15,737 nt of DNA from Actinomycetota bacterium (GTDB lineage Bacteria; Actinomycetota; Humimicrobiia; Humimicrobiales; Humimicrobiaceae), in assembly GCA_023475715.1 (NCBI GenBank), contig JAMCVO010000114.1:1-15737 (forward strand), given 5' to 3'. The notes beneath the pieces are model-generated. The model saw only the letters and a program-made list of their open reading frames with translations, ran no database searches and was not told the DNA's origin. Of this stretch, positions 6,923 through 15,064 are shown one piece after another; positions within the stretch are counted from its first letter, which is position 1, and each line of letters begins with the position of its first letter. The translations under genes were made by a program, and so were the position numbers.

Positions 6923-7830
6923 TAGATAAGCAATGCCTTTTGAGCGTAAAGCCTGTTTTCTGCCTGCTGCCATACTATGGAATTTTTACCATCCATAATT
7001 TCTGAAGTTATTTCCTGGCCTCTGTGAGCAGGAAGGCAATGCATTATCCTGACTTCCGGTTTGGCATAATATACAAGCTTCGAATTTACCTGGAATTTTG
7101 TCAGTGCTTGAATCTTTTCTTCGGAATCTTCATCTCCCATGCTTATCCACACATCAGTATATATAACATCAGCATTCTCCACAGCTTTCATGGGATCGTC
7201 GGTTATATTTATATTGCTTTCACTTTCTTTTGCCTGATTCATAACATAGTTCATTACATCTTCAGACGGTTTATAGGCTTTAGGACATCCTATTGTCATA
7301 TCGATGCCAAGCTTTGCAAAACCAATCAACAAACTGTTTGATACATTATTGCAGTCACCTACATAGGTAAATTTTAAATTCTTATTGAGCATTCCAAGTT
7401 CCCGGATTGTAAACAGGTCTGATAAAATCTGGCATGGGTGGTACAGATCAGTCAGGCCATTAATGACCGGTATTGTGCTATTCTTTGCAAACATTTCAAC
7501 TGTTTCCTGTTTGAAAGTTCTTATAACAAGACCGTCAAGGTATCCTGAAAAAACTTTTGCGCTATCCTGGATAGTCTCTCCCCTTTTTAACTGGAGGGTG
7601 CTGGCATCCAGGTAAATGCAGTTTCCGCCAAGCTGCTCTATTCCTGCTTCAAATGACAACCTTGTTCTTGTTGAATGTTTGTCAAATAAAAGAGCTATAC
7701 TTTTACTTTTCAGCAAATCAGAATACAGTTTTTTATCTTTTTTTATTTTAGCTGCAAGGTTAAGCAGGTTTAAAATTTCTTCCTTTGAATAATCCTTTAA
7801 AGTTAAAAAATCTTTCTGCCTGTTTTTCAT
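6910..7830 (-). CDS. argF: Ornithine carbamoyltransferase
   Basis: The enzyme converts ornithine and carbamoyl phosphate to citrulline. I choose the ATG at 7830 (306 residues): it overlaps the argD stop as ATGA, has AGGA about ten bases upstream, and puts FLTLKD where family members begin. A TTG at 7854 would add eight residues but lacks a ribosome site. Visible motifs are STRTR (53-57) for carbamoyl phosphate, HPCQ (131-134), the ornithine-binding DVWISMG (226-232) and HCLPAHRG (264-271). The SMG loop indicates use of free ornithine rather than N-acetyl- or N-succinylornithine. So a deacetylating enzyme must exist somewhere in the genome, although none is in this cluster. Translation is probably coupled to argD. 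Confidence 0.96.
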   Translation of the reverse strand: MKNRQKDFLTLKDYSKEEILNLLNLAAKIKKDKKLYSDLLKSKSIALLFDKHSTRTRLSFEAGIEQLGGNCIYLDASTLQLKRGETIQDSAKVFSGYLDGLVIRTFKQETVEMFAKNSTIPVINGLTDLYHPCQILSDLFTIRELGMLNKNLKFTYVGDCNNVSNSLLIGFAKLGIDMTIGCPKAYKPSEDVMNYVMNQAKESESNINITDDPMKAVENADVIYTDVWISMGDEDSEEKIQALTKFQVNSKLVYYAKPEVRIMHCLPAHRGQEITSEIMDGKNSIVWQQAENRLYAQKALLIYLYS

Positions 7831-9062
7831 CTTGAGATATTCCTGTTCAACCAATTAATTAAGAAATCGATATTTTTACGGGTTATAACCAATGCCGGTA
7901 GAAATCTTAAAATCGAGTCTGAGACCTTATTAAGAACCAGCCTCTCATCCAGAGCATTTTTGACAATATCCTCAGCCACTGGTTTTGCAAGCTCCACGCC
8001 TATCATCAATCCCATTCCTCTGACATCCTTTATTATATTATGCTTTTTCTTAAGTTTCAGTAATTTCGCTGTCAGATATTTTCCCAGCACTTCAGCCCTA
8101 TGGGGCAGGTCATTTTTTAACAAGTAGTCTATTACCGCACATCCTGCTGCACATGATGCTGCATTGCCCCCAAAAGTCGAACCATGGCTGCCTGGAGTAA
8201 AAACCGAACTTATCTCATCAGTAGAAATTATTGCTCCAATTGGCATACCGCCGCCAAGACTTTTTGCAACAACAAGAATGTCAGGATAAAGACCATAATT
8301 CTGATAAGCAAACATTTTGCCCGTCCTTCCAAATCCGGTCTGTACTTCATCCAGAATAAGCAAGATTTTTTCCTTATTACATAATTCTTTTAAAGCTTTT
8401 AAAAATTCTTTTGAGGCAACATTTATTCCGCCTTCACCCTGGATAGGTTCAACCAGTATTGCACAGGTTTGGCTGTCTACTTTGCTGATTACGGAATCCA
8501 GATCATTTAAATTTGCATAATCAAAGCCCTCCAGAAGTGGCTGAAATACTTTTTGCTTTTCTTCCTGAGCAGTTGCGGAAAGCGCACCCATGGTCCTGCC
8601 GTGGAACGACTTGTAGAATGAAATAATTCTATATTTTTGAGGTGAAATTTTTTCCCTTGCATATTTTCTTGCAAGTTTAACAGCACCTTCAATTGCTTCG
8701 GTACCGCTATTTGCAAAAAAGACTTTCTGCCCAAACTCTGTTATCCTGCAAAGCTTTTCTGCAAGTTCAACCTGGGTTTCATTGTAATAAACATTTGAGG
8801 ATTGTATTATTTTTCCCACCTGTTTTTTAATGCTTTTTACTACGAATTTATTGCTGTGGCCAACATTTAAACACCCATAGCCTGCGATAAAATCAAGATA
8901 CTTATTACCGTCAGCATCCCAGAGATACTGCATTTTTGCACTCGTAAAAACAGCAGGAAGCCTGCTGTAGGTAGGCATAATATATTTGCTGCCTTTGTTA
9001 AAGACCGTTAAATTTTTATCGCTTTTTATAACTTGAGTTTTTTCCTGTACTTCTTTTTTCAT
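7827..9062 (-). CDS. argD: Acetylornithine aminotransferase
   Basis: This is a PLP-dependent class III aminotransferase that makes N-acetylornithine from N-acetylglutamate semialdehyde and glutamate. The 411-residue product shows FANSGTEAIEGAVKLARKY (116-134) of the cofactor phosphate site, SFHGRTMGALSAT (152-164), and LDEVQTGFGRTGKMFA (237-252) with the aspartate that contacts the pyridine nitrogen. The Schiff-base lysine is K267 in VVAKSLGGGMPIGA. The first 20 residues (lysine- and glutamate-rich) exceed the usual start. The 90-bp gap before it is AT-rich, contains a doubled ATAAGAT, and shows no strong Shine-Dalgarno sequence. The identity rests on both the family and its place among arg genes; related ornithine or 4-aminobutyrate aminotransferases look similar. 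Confidence 0.94.
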   Translation of the reverse strand: MKKEVQEKTQVIKSDKNLTVFNKGSKYIMPTYSRLPAVFTSAKMQYLWDADGNKYLDFIAGYGCLNVGHSNKFVVKSIKKQVGKIIQSSNVYYNETQVELAEKLCRITEFGQKVFFANSGTEAIEGAVKLARKYAREKISPQKYRIISFYKSFHGRTMGALSATAQEEKQKVFQPLLEGFDYANLNDLDSVISKVDSQTCAILVEPIQGEGGINVASKEFLKALKELCNKEKILLILDEVQTGFGRTGKMFAYQNYGLYPDILVVAKSLGGGMPIGAIISTDEISSVFTPGSHGSTFGGNAASCAAGCAVIDYLLKNDLPHRAEVLGKYLTAKLLKLKKKHNIIKDVRGMGLMIGVELAKPVAEDIVKNALDERLVLNKVSDSILRFLPALVITRKNIDFLINWLNRNISR

Positions 9063-9152
9063 TTTTGTTTAACTTCTAATCTAAAATTTAAGTGTAATTT
9101 TAATATAGAATATCATTTAATTATAAGATATAAGATAATTCCTTAGATATAT

Positions 9153-10100
9153 TTACAGTGTTATCATGGTTCCAATACCTTTATCCGTGAAAACTTCAAT
9201 AAGTATTGAATGTTCGGTAGTTCCATTTAAAATGTGTATTTTGGCAACCCCGCCTTTTAAAGAATTGATACAAGCCTTTACCTTGGGAATCATGCCTGAG
9301 CTTATTTCACCTTTTTCTATCATTTCAATGCATTTACCTGCGCTTAACCTTGATATAAGTTTTGTTTCTTTTTTTGATGCCATAATAATACCGTCAACAT
9401 CAGTAAGAAGGATCATCTTCAAAGCTTTTAAAGATAATGCTATTTCACTGGCACAGGAATCTGCATTGATATTATAAATATTTCCCTCAGCATCAGTCCC
9501 AAGAGTTGCTATTACCGGAATATACCCGTTATTTAAGACCCTGTTTATGAAATTTTCATCAATGTTAACAATTTCGCCAACATATCCTAAATCCAGTTCC
9601 TCACCATTTTTCCTGTAAGTCTTTTTATTGCACTGGATAAAATTGGCATCATTTCCGGATAAACCGATTGCTAAATCTCCGTGTTTGTTCAGCATAGAAA
9701 CAATCTTCGTATTAATGCCGCCAATTAAAACCATTTTTACAACATCGATGGTTTCCTTACTTGTTACTCTCAAACCATCCACAAACTCTACCTTAATTTT
9801 TTTCTCTTCCATCAGTTCGGTAATCTGCTTGCCGCCTCCATGAACAAGAATGATCTTCATGCCTACATATTTCATCAGGATAATATCGTCAAGCACATTT
9901 TGCATTATCCTGTCATCTTCCATCATGCTGCCGCCGATTTTTACAACTACTGTCTTGTCAAAATACTCCTTAATATAAGGGAGAGCCTCCAGCAGAACCT
10001 GTGCTTTGTTCAAATAAACACTTTCTATTTTATTTTCATTGTCATTGTAAAATTCAATTTCTTTATTTGGAATTTTTCCCTTATTCGTTTGGTTCTTCAT
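9153..10100 (-). CDS. argB: Acetylglutamate kinase, with N-terminal helix extension
   Basis: The enzyme phosphorylates N-acetylglutamate, usually the arginine-controlled step. The amino acid kinase fold is clear: VVVKIGGSMM (51-60), IILVHGGGKQI (83-93), GLSGNDANFI (146-155), and GMIPKVKACINSLKGGVAKIHILNG followed by EVFTDKGIGTMI at the C-terminus. Residues about 31-50 (NKAQVLLEALPYIKEYFDKT) match the N-terminal helix that links dimers into hexamers in arginine-inhibited enzymes and is absent in the E. coli enzyme. Feedback inhibition by arginine is therefore expected. A further hydrophilic stretch of about 28 residues precedes it. The ATG at 10100 is backed by AGGAG five bases upstream, so the extension looks real. 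The gene lies 45 bp after argC, where actinobacteria usually carry argJ. Confidence 0.95.
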   Translation of the reverse strand: MKNQTNKGKIPNKEIEFYNDNENKIESVYLNKAQVLLEALPYIKEYFDKTVVVKIGGSMMEDDRIMQNVLDDIILMKYVGMKIILVHGGGKQITELMEEKKIKVEFVDGLRVTSKETIDVVKMVLIGGINTKIVSMLNKHGDLAIGLSGNDANFIQCNKKTYRKNGEELDLGYVGEIVNIDENFINRVLNNGYIPVIATLGTDAEGNIYNINADSCASEIALSLKALKMILLTDVDGIIMASKKETKLISRLSAGKCIEMIEKGEISSGMIPKVKACINSLKGGVAKIHILNGTTEHSILIEVFTDKGIGTMITL

Positions 10101-10145
10101 TTTTCTCCTGTTTTAAAAAAAATTAGGTTAAGAAAATAATTTAAT

Positions 10146-11276
10146 TCAAGAAAATAATCCATACCCGGTCAGCCCTTCTGCTTCATTAAATCCAAACATA
10201 ATATTCATATTCTGAACAGCTTGCCCGGCTGCACCTTTCAATAAGTTATCTAATGTGCTGAATATCTTCAAAGTGCCAGTCCTGTCATCAAATGCAGCGC
10301 CAACCTGGCACATATTTGTACCAACCACATCTTTTAACTGAGGAATTTTCTCACCCAGAAACTTTACAAATATGGAGCCCTTATAAAATTCCTCATATGA
10401 TTTTAAAATGCTATTGATAGTTTTGCCTGGTTCCACGTTGACGCTGCCAATTTCTTTGTTTTTTGATGCAATTTTGCAGTATATCGAGGTAAATATTCCC
10501 CTGTTTACAGGAATCAGATGCGGGGTGAAACTGATTTTAAAATTCTTATTAGCCAGCTTTTCAATTTCCTGTTCAATTTCCCCTATATGCCTGTGAGCCA
10601 AAACCGAATATGCAAAAAAGTTTTCATCAATACTGCAAAACAGATACTCCGGTTTTACCTTGCGCCCTGCTCCGGTAACTCCTGACTTGGAATCAATGTT
10701 TATATCCTCAATTATCAAGCTTCCATCCTTTAGAACAGGCGCCAGGGCAAGCAGAATCGATGTCGGGTAACACCCGGGATTTGCAATAAGCCTGGAACTG
10801 GCTATCTTTTCTTTATAAATTTCCGGAAGACCATAAGTAAAGTCAGATAAAATATTTTTCAGTTTATGTTCTGTGCCATACCAGGTTTTAAAACCTTCGG
10901 GATCATGGATCCTGAAATCAGAGCCCACATCAATAATCTTTCCTTTAAAATCAAGTAAATAATTATTTACAAATTCCATGGAATGCAGTGGCGGCAGACA
11001 TAAAAAAATAATATCTGTTTTAGAAAGTTCATTTTTCGATATCTTATCTATAATGGTAAATTTTAATTTTTTGGTATTTTTCTGATTTTCAGTATTTGAG
11101 TATGTGCGGCTGCTATTAGAATATGATGGAAATACTTCACTAATATCCATACCATCATAAGTTTTGGAAGTGGTAAAGCTCAGCTCCATCATTGGATGAT
11201 TATTTAATATTTTTAACAGTTCAAGTCCTGTAAATCCTGATCCACCTATAACTGCTGCTTTTAATTTCGATTCCAT
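10146..11276 (-). CDS. argC: N-acetyl-gamma-glutamyl-phosphate reductase
   Basis: This NADPH-dependent enzyme reduces N-acetylglutamyl phosphate to its semialdehyde. The 376-residue product has a Rossmann loop AVIGGSGFTGLELL (8-21), LCLPPLHS (92-99), and the catalytic cysteine C169 in ANPGCYPTS. It also has SKSGVTGAGRK (197-206), AHRHIGEIEQE (227-237) with the conserved histidine, and HLIPVNRGI (253-261). It is about 30 residues longer than common members, mostly from polar insertions near 52-72 and 268-285. It is the first gene of the arginine operon, with a promoter about 70 bp upstream overlapped by ARG-box-like sites. The start has only an A-rich leader and no Shine-Dalgarno sequence. Confidence 0.96.
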   Translation of the reverse strand: MESKLKAAVIGGSGFTGLELLKILNNHPMMELSFTTSKTYDGMDISEVFPSYSNSSRTYSNTENQKNTKKLKFTIIDKISKNELSKTDIIFLCLPPLHSMEFVNNYLLDFKGKIIDVGSDFRIHDPEGFKTWYGTEHKLKNILSDFTYGLPEIYKEKIASSRLIANPGCYPTSILLALAPVLKDGSLIIEDINIDSKSGVTGAGRKVKPEYLFCSIDENFFAYSVLAHRHIGEIEQEIEKLANKNFKISFTPHLIPVNRGIFTSIYCKIASKNKEIGSVNVEPGKTINSILKSYEEFYKGSIFVKFLGEKIPQLKDVVGTNMCQVGAAFDDRTGTLKIFSTLDNLLKGAAGQAVQNMNIMFGFNEAEGLTGYGLFS

Positions 11277-11343
11277 TTTTTTATTTTTTAACTGACTATT
11301 TTGCTATTTTTTATCTTAAATTTTTATAAATTATCTTTCTATA

Positions 11344-11380
11344 TTTGCATATTATACAAAAAATATAAATATTATGCAAT
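11344..11380. promoter_or_regulatory. Pair of ARG-box-like ArgR sites over the argC promoter
   Basis: Box A (11344-11360) has arms TTTGCAT and ATACAAA around ATT, pairing at six of seven positions. Box B (11364-11380) shares the ATT centre and has one perfect half-site ATGCAA but a degenerate partner. Centres are 20 bp apart, two helical turns, as in paired ARG boxes bound by ArgR hexamers. Box A covers the -10 and box B the -35. ARG boxes with TTGCAT half-sites are known from Gram-positive bacteria and actinobacteria. The 3-bp centre is one base shorter than the classical box. Confidence 0.55.
11351..11379 (-). promoter_or_regulatory. Predicted promoter of the argC operon
   Basis: On the minus strand TTGCAT (11374-11379) and a perfect TATAAT (11351-11356) are 17 bp apart. 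Transcription would start near 11344, leaving a leader of about 68 nt before argC. The overlap with two ARG-box-like sites supports it functionally. Confidence 0.55.
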
Positions 11381-11409
11381 AATTTTAATATTATTTTTAA
11401 TAAGATTTT

Positions 11410-11438
11410 TTAACTTATATTTTATCAAATATTATAAT
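11410..11438 (+). promoter_or_regulatory. Plus-strand promoter-like sequence facing the end of pheT
   Basis: TTAACT (11410-11415) and a perfect TATAAT (11433-11438) are 17 bp apart. Transcription would begin near 11445 and run toward, and antisense to, the 3' end of pheT. The -35 box is identical to the one proposed for argR. AT-rich DNA produces such matches by chance, so confidence is moderate to low. Confidence 0.35.
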
Positions 11439-11514
11439 ATACTTATTGTTATGCAATTTAGAAAAATATTCCACTTTTATAAGAAATTCAATATTAGCAG
11501 TTAAGGAGGTTTTA

Positions 11515-11601
11515 TTGGAATTTGATATTCTGGATAATGAAAAATATATATACAATTTAGATAAAGCAAAATTACTGCCTAATCCCGAAGCCTGGTTTTA
11601 A
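11515..11601 (+). CDS. Possible 28-residue small protein antisense to the pheT end
   Basis: A TTG codon five bases after GGAGG (within TTAAGGAGGT, 11501-11510) opens a 28-codon frame ending in TAA at 11601. Its last 23 bases overlap the pheT 3' end on the opposite strand. The peptide is acidic at the start (EFDILDNEKYIYN) and has no membrane segment or known motif. A 17-codon ATG frame (11451-11504; four Phe) ends at the TAA embedded in this ribosome site, which would give translational coupling, and a promoter-like sequence lies just upstream. It could be a real small protein, the truncated 5' end of a lost gene, or chance. No family recognised. Confidence 0.3.
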   Translation: MEFDILDNEKYIYNLDKAKLLPNPEAWF

Positions 11602-14002
11602 ACTTTTTACTTAGATTCTCAAGAATTCGCTTTATAATTATTTCAATCTCCACATCTTTTAAAGTTCTTGTTTTATCAAGAAAAGTAAGCGAATAAGCCA
11701 TACTTTTTTTACCGTCCTCTATCTGCTTTCCTCTGTAAATATCAAAAAGCCTTACCGATTTCAGCAAATCCGATCCTGACTTTTTTATTTCGGTTTCAAT
11801 TTCAGAATTCTTAATTGCCTCATCCACAACAAGTGCAATATCTATCTCAATTGAAGGAAACATTGGAATAGCTTCGAAATATATGGAATCTTCAGCGTTA
11901 TTAATAAACTCATCAAGGTTGACCTCAAGATAATAAACGTCCTGTCCGAGTTCAATCAAATCTATTATAAGTGGATGGATTTTTCCCATGATTCCAATTT
12001 TTAAATTGCCAATATTAGTATAGATATCAGTACTAATTACAGGGTGGAAAAAGCTATATTCTTTTTTCTTAAATATCAGGTTATTGTTTTTAAAATATGG
12101 CCTGAAGAGATATTCCATAATTCCTTTTATATCATAAAAATCATAATTCTTATCCTGCCCGTTCCAGCTTTTTACGTTTTTCTTACCTGTAAGCATAATT
12201 CCCAGAGTGTTTATCTCATCCGGTAATCTGGAACCTTCTTTTTTCCTGAAAATCCTTGTTATTTCAAAAATTCCCATATCTTTTATTCCGTGATTTATGT
12301 TATTTAACAGGTTCCTTATCATAAGAGGCATTGGCGAAGTCTTAAGCAAGGCAAAATCCTCATTTATAGGGTTGAGTATTCTTATGGAATCTTTATAACC
12401 TTCCTCAATTGTTAATTTTAATTTCTCTATCCATGACCTGCCAATAAATGAATAATTTATTACTTCATACAATCCGATACCGCATAAAGACTGCCTTATG
12501 GATTTAATGATTTTCTGGTAATAAGTATACTTTCCTTTCTTCAGATTTAACTGAGGGGGCACTGATTTAAATTTCTCAAAACCATGAATCCTTGCAATTT
12601 CTTCAATAAGGTCTATTTCCCTTTCAAGATCTTCGAAACGGAATGATGGCACTACTGCTTCAATAATATTTTTATCTGTTTCGCTTTGGTGGTTCCTGAT
12701 ATTAAGTCCGGAGAGAATTTCAGAAACATCTCTGGCATCAATATCCTCGCCAAGCACATTCCTGACTTTCGACAATCTTAAATCTAATTTTCTCTCTCTT
12801 GTCATTTTTTTATAATTGTCATATATTCCGGCTTCGGGCTTGTAACCTGAAACTTTTGACAGCAAATCTTCAAACCTATTTATAGCGAAAACAGTCAGCT
12901 CAGGATCAATTTTCTTTTCAAACCTGTTTGAAGCTTCAGATCTTAGCCCAAGGCTGCTTGAAGTTCTCATTATCGATGGACCGCTGAAATTGGCAGATTC
13001 AAGAAGCACATTTATAGTATTTTTGCTTATTTCTGTATCCTTGCCACCCATTATGCCCGCAACAGCAACTGGCTTTGCTTCATCAGTTATAAGAAGCATA
13101 CCTTCCTGAAGATTTCTTAAATTATCATCAATGGTTCTTATTTTCTCACCTTTTCTGGCAGTTCTGACTATAATTTTATTTGAATGCAATAACTCTTTAT
13201 CAAAGGCATGCAAAGGCTGGCCTACCTCATGCATTATATAATTTGTCAGATCTACGATAATATCTACAGGCCTGTAATCACATATTATAAGCCTGTTCTT
13301 CATCCAGTCCGGAGTTTTTACCCTGGGGATTTTTGAAAATATTTTCGCAGAATAACGGGGGCATAAAATATGGTCATCAATTACGATTTCAAAATTATTG
13401 TCTATGTTCAGCTCACTTGAATAATCATATTCGGGAGTTAAAAATGTTATTTTTGTAAGTGCGCTTATCTCTCGTGCTATACCTATAATACTTAAGCAGT
13501 CAGATCTGTTGGGTGTTATTTCAAGCTCAAGGATAACATCGTCCAGTCCTGCTGCTTCCGCAAAGTAATTTCCCGGGACATACCCTTCATCCAGGATCAT
13601 AATACCGGCAGACTCGGAAGAAATTCCAAGCTCTGCTTCCGAGCACATCATTCCTTCTGAAACAATACCTCTTAGTTTTGCCTTTTTTATTTCAATGCCC
13701 TGGACAGTTCTTGCCCCCTCAAGAGCAACTGCAACTTTATCTCCCACATCAAAATTAGAAGCACCGCAGACTATTGACAATAATTTATCACCAATATTAA
13801 CCTGGCAGACTGAAAGCTTATCTGCATCCGGATGCCGCCTGCATTCAACTATCTGTCCGATAACAATATTTTTAAATCTTTCACCAACATATTCTATATT
13901 TTTAACTTCCGTTCCGCTCATGGTCAGAAGCTCTGCAACATCAGCAGGATTTAGATGATCAATCTTTAAAAATTCTTTCAGCCAGTTTATTGTAACCTTC
14001 AA
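11579..14002 (-). CDS. pheT: Phenylalanyl-tRNA synthetase beta subunit
   Basis: This is the large subunit of the alpha2-beta2 enzyme that charges tRNA-Phe. I place the start at TTG 14002 (807 residues), so the protein begins MKVTINWLKEFL as family members do. TTG 14014 would add four residues, but its only purine-rich site is one base away. Domains in order: the N-terminal part with the OB-type tRNA-binding region (HPDADKL at 57-63, then ASNFDVGDKVAVALEGA); the B3/B4 editing region (ITPNRSDCLSIIGIAREI near 163-180); the B5 and synthetase-like core (GLRSEASNRFEKKID); and a C-terminal ferredoxin-fold anticodon-binding domain of about 95 residues (FPSIEIDIALVVDE, then SMAYSLTFLDKTRTL). Length is normal. 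It follows pheS after 18 bp. Confidence 0.95.
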   Translation of the reverse strand: MKVTINWLKEFLKIDHLNPADVAELLTMSGTEVKNIEYVGERFKNIVIGQIVECRRHPDADKLSVCQVNIGDKLLSIVCGASNFDVGDKVAVALEGARTVQGIEIKKAKLRGIVSEGMMCSEAELGISSESAGIMILDEGYVPGNYFAEAAGLDDVILELEITPNRSDCLSIIGIAREISALTKITFLTPEYDYSSELNIDNNFEIVIDDHILCPRYSAKIFSKIPRVKTPDWMKNRLIICDYRPVDIIVDLTNYIMHEVGQPLHAFDKELLHSNKIIVRTARKGEKIRTIDDNLRNLQEGMLLITDEAKPVAVAGIMGGKDTEISKNTINVLLESANFSGPSIMRTSSSLGLRSEASNRFEKKIDPELTVFAINRFEDLLSKVSGYKPEAGIYDNYKKMTRERKLDLRLSKVRNVLGEDIDARDVSEILSGLNIRNHQSETDKNIIEAVVPSFRFEDLEREIDLIEEIARIHGFEKFKSVPPQLNLKKGKYTYYQKIIKSIRQSLCGIGLYEVINYSFIGRSWIEKLKLTIEEGYKDSIRILNPINEDFALLKTSPMPLMIRNLLNNINHGIKDMGIFEITRIFRKKEGSRLPDEINTLGIMLTGKKNVKSWNGQDKNYDFYDIKGIMEYLFRPYFKNNNLIFKKKEYSFFHPVISTDIYTNIGNLKIGIMGKIHPLIIDLIELGQDVYYLEVNLDEFINNAEDSIYFEAIPMFPSIEIDIALVVDEAIKNSEIETEIKKSGSDLLKSVRLFDIYRGKQIEDGKKSMAYSLTFLDKTRTLKDVEIEIIIKRILENLSKKFKTRLRD

Positions 14003-14020
14003 CTTTAAATGCAAACCTTT

Positions 14021-15064
14021 CTAAAACTGCTCCAGAAACCTAATGTCATTTTCATAAAACAACCTTATGTCATTAATGCCATATTTAAGCATGCAAATCC
14101 TTTCAATACCCATTCCGAAAGCAAAGCCGTTAACTTCTTCTGCATTATAATTGACATAGTTATATAGATTAGGATCTACCATTCCGGCACCTAAAATTTC
14201 AAGCCAGCCTGATTCTGAGCAAACTCTGCAGCCCTTTCCATTGCAGATATTGCACGACACATCGACTTCGGCGCTTGGTTCTGTAAAAGGAAAATAATGA
14301 GGCCTGAATCTGACTTTCCTTTCTTTACCAAAAATTTCATGAACAAAAGTTTCTAAAGTCCATTTTAAATTGCCGAAACTGATATTCTTGTCAATTACCA
14401 GTCCCTCAATTTGTGTAAACATCGGTGTGTGCGATATATCGTAATCTTTTCTATAGACCTTACCTGGGACAATAATATAAACCGGGGGCTTGTTTTTTTC
14501 CATGTATCTTATCTGAACCGGAGATGTATGTGTCCTTAGAAGAACATCGTCTGATATAAAAAAAGTGTCATGAAGTGATCTTGCCGGGTGGTCTTCAGGA
14601 GTATTTAATGCTTCAAAATTATAATAATCAGTTTCAACTTCAGGGCCTTCAGCAATATCAAAACCCATACCTACAAATATTGCTTCAATTTCATCTATCA
14701 CATGGGAAATAATATTTTTTCTTCCGGAAGCAATATGGCTTCCCGGCAGGCTTAAGTCTATTTTTTCTTTTCTTAAATCTGTATCAAATTGAACGTTTTT
14801 AAGCTGTTTTTCTTTTTCCTCTAAACCTGATTCTATAGTTTTCTTGATTACATTGGCTTCTTTACCAGCAAACGGCCTGAGTTCTTTAGACAAGCTTCCT
14901 ATATTTCCCAGCGTATTTATCACAAAGCTCTTAGGACCAATATAGCGTGTTTTTACCTTATGAACTTCATCAAGATTTAATGCTTTTGCAATCTCAACCT
15001 TAAAGCTTTCAAGCTCAGAGTTCAATCTTTTCTGTAAGTCTTCTAATTCTTTATTTATTTCCAT
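14021..15064 (-). CDS. pheS: Phenylalanyl-tRNA synthetase alpha subunit
   Basis: This is the catalytic subunit of the class II synthetase for tRNA-Phe. The 347-residue product has an N-terminal coiled-coil arm (1-90) and then the class II core. Core motifs are HDTFFI (165-170), the motif 2 region GKVYRKDYDISHTPMFTQIEG (201-221), FRPHYFPFTEPSAEVDV (253-269), and motif 3 FGMGIERICML (316-326). A315 in NGFAFG is the position that sets phenylalanine-pocket size in E. coli PheS. The cysteine cluster CNICNGKGCRVC (271-282) also occurs in other bacterial PheS proteins. The ATG at 15064 is preceded in frame by a TGA 12 bases upstream and has no recognisable Shine-Dalgarno sequence, so initiation may depend on coupling to upstream translation. 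Confidence 0.96.
   Translation of the reverse strand: MEINKELEDLQKRLNSELESFKVEIAKALNLDEVHKVKTRYIGPKSFVINTLGNIGSLSKELRPFAGKEANVIKKTIESGLEEKEKQLKNVQFDTDLRKEKIDLSLPGSHIASGRKNIISHVIDEIEAIFVGMGFDIAEGPEVETDYYNFEALNTPEDHPARSLHDTFFISDDVLLRTHTSPVQIRYMEKNKPPVYIIVPGKVYRKDYDISHTPMFTQIEGLVIDKNISFGNLKWTLETFVHEIFGKERKVRFRPHYFPFTEPSAEVDVSCNICNGKGCRVCSESGWLEILGAGMVDPNLYNYVNYNAEEVNGFAFGMGIERICMLKYGINDIRLFYENDIRFLEQF

Larger units (their letters stand above)
11277..11578. other. 302-bp pheT-argC intergenic region
   Basis: This is the longest gap in the window, at well over 75 percent A+T. It holds the argC promoter and ArgR-like sites on the minus strand. It also holds a plus-strand promoter-like sequence (11410-11438), a possible 17-codon ORF (11451-11504) and the first part of a 28-codon ORF with a perfect ribosome site. 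I found no canonical terminator after pheT, so read-through into argC cannot be excluded. Confidence 0.6.

Noticed and set aside
8507..8734. 75-codon minus-strand frame within argD
   Set aside because: It lies in another frame inside the intact argD gene and has no ribosome site or recognisable sequence, so it is a shadow frame.
9063..9152. Possible promoter and doubled ATAAGAT in the argB-argD gap
   Set aside because: A TATAAT is present on the minus strand, but no acceptable -35 lies at 16-18 bp, and the repeats are short and AT-only.
9840..10139. 99-codon plus-strand frame opposite argB
   Set aside because: It is antisense to the intact argB gene with no ribosome site; an ordinary AT-rich shadow frame.
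11301..11504. 67-codon plus-strand frame, very rich in Ile, Phe, Leu, Tyr and Lys, resembling a membrane peptide
   Set aside because: It starts at TTG with no ribosome site, its composition is what random AT-rich DNA gives, and it runs across the argC promoter and ArgR-like sites.
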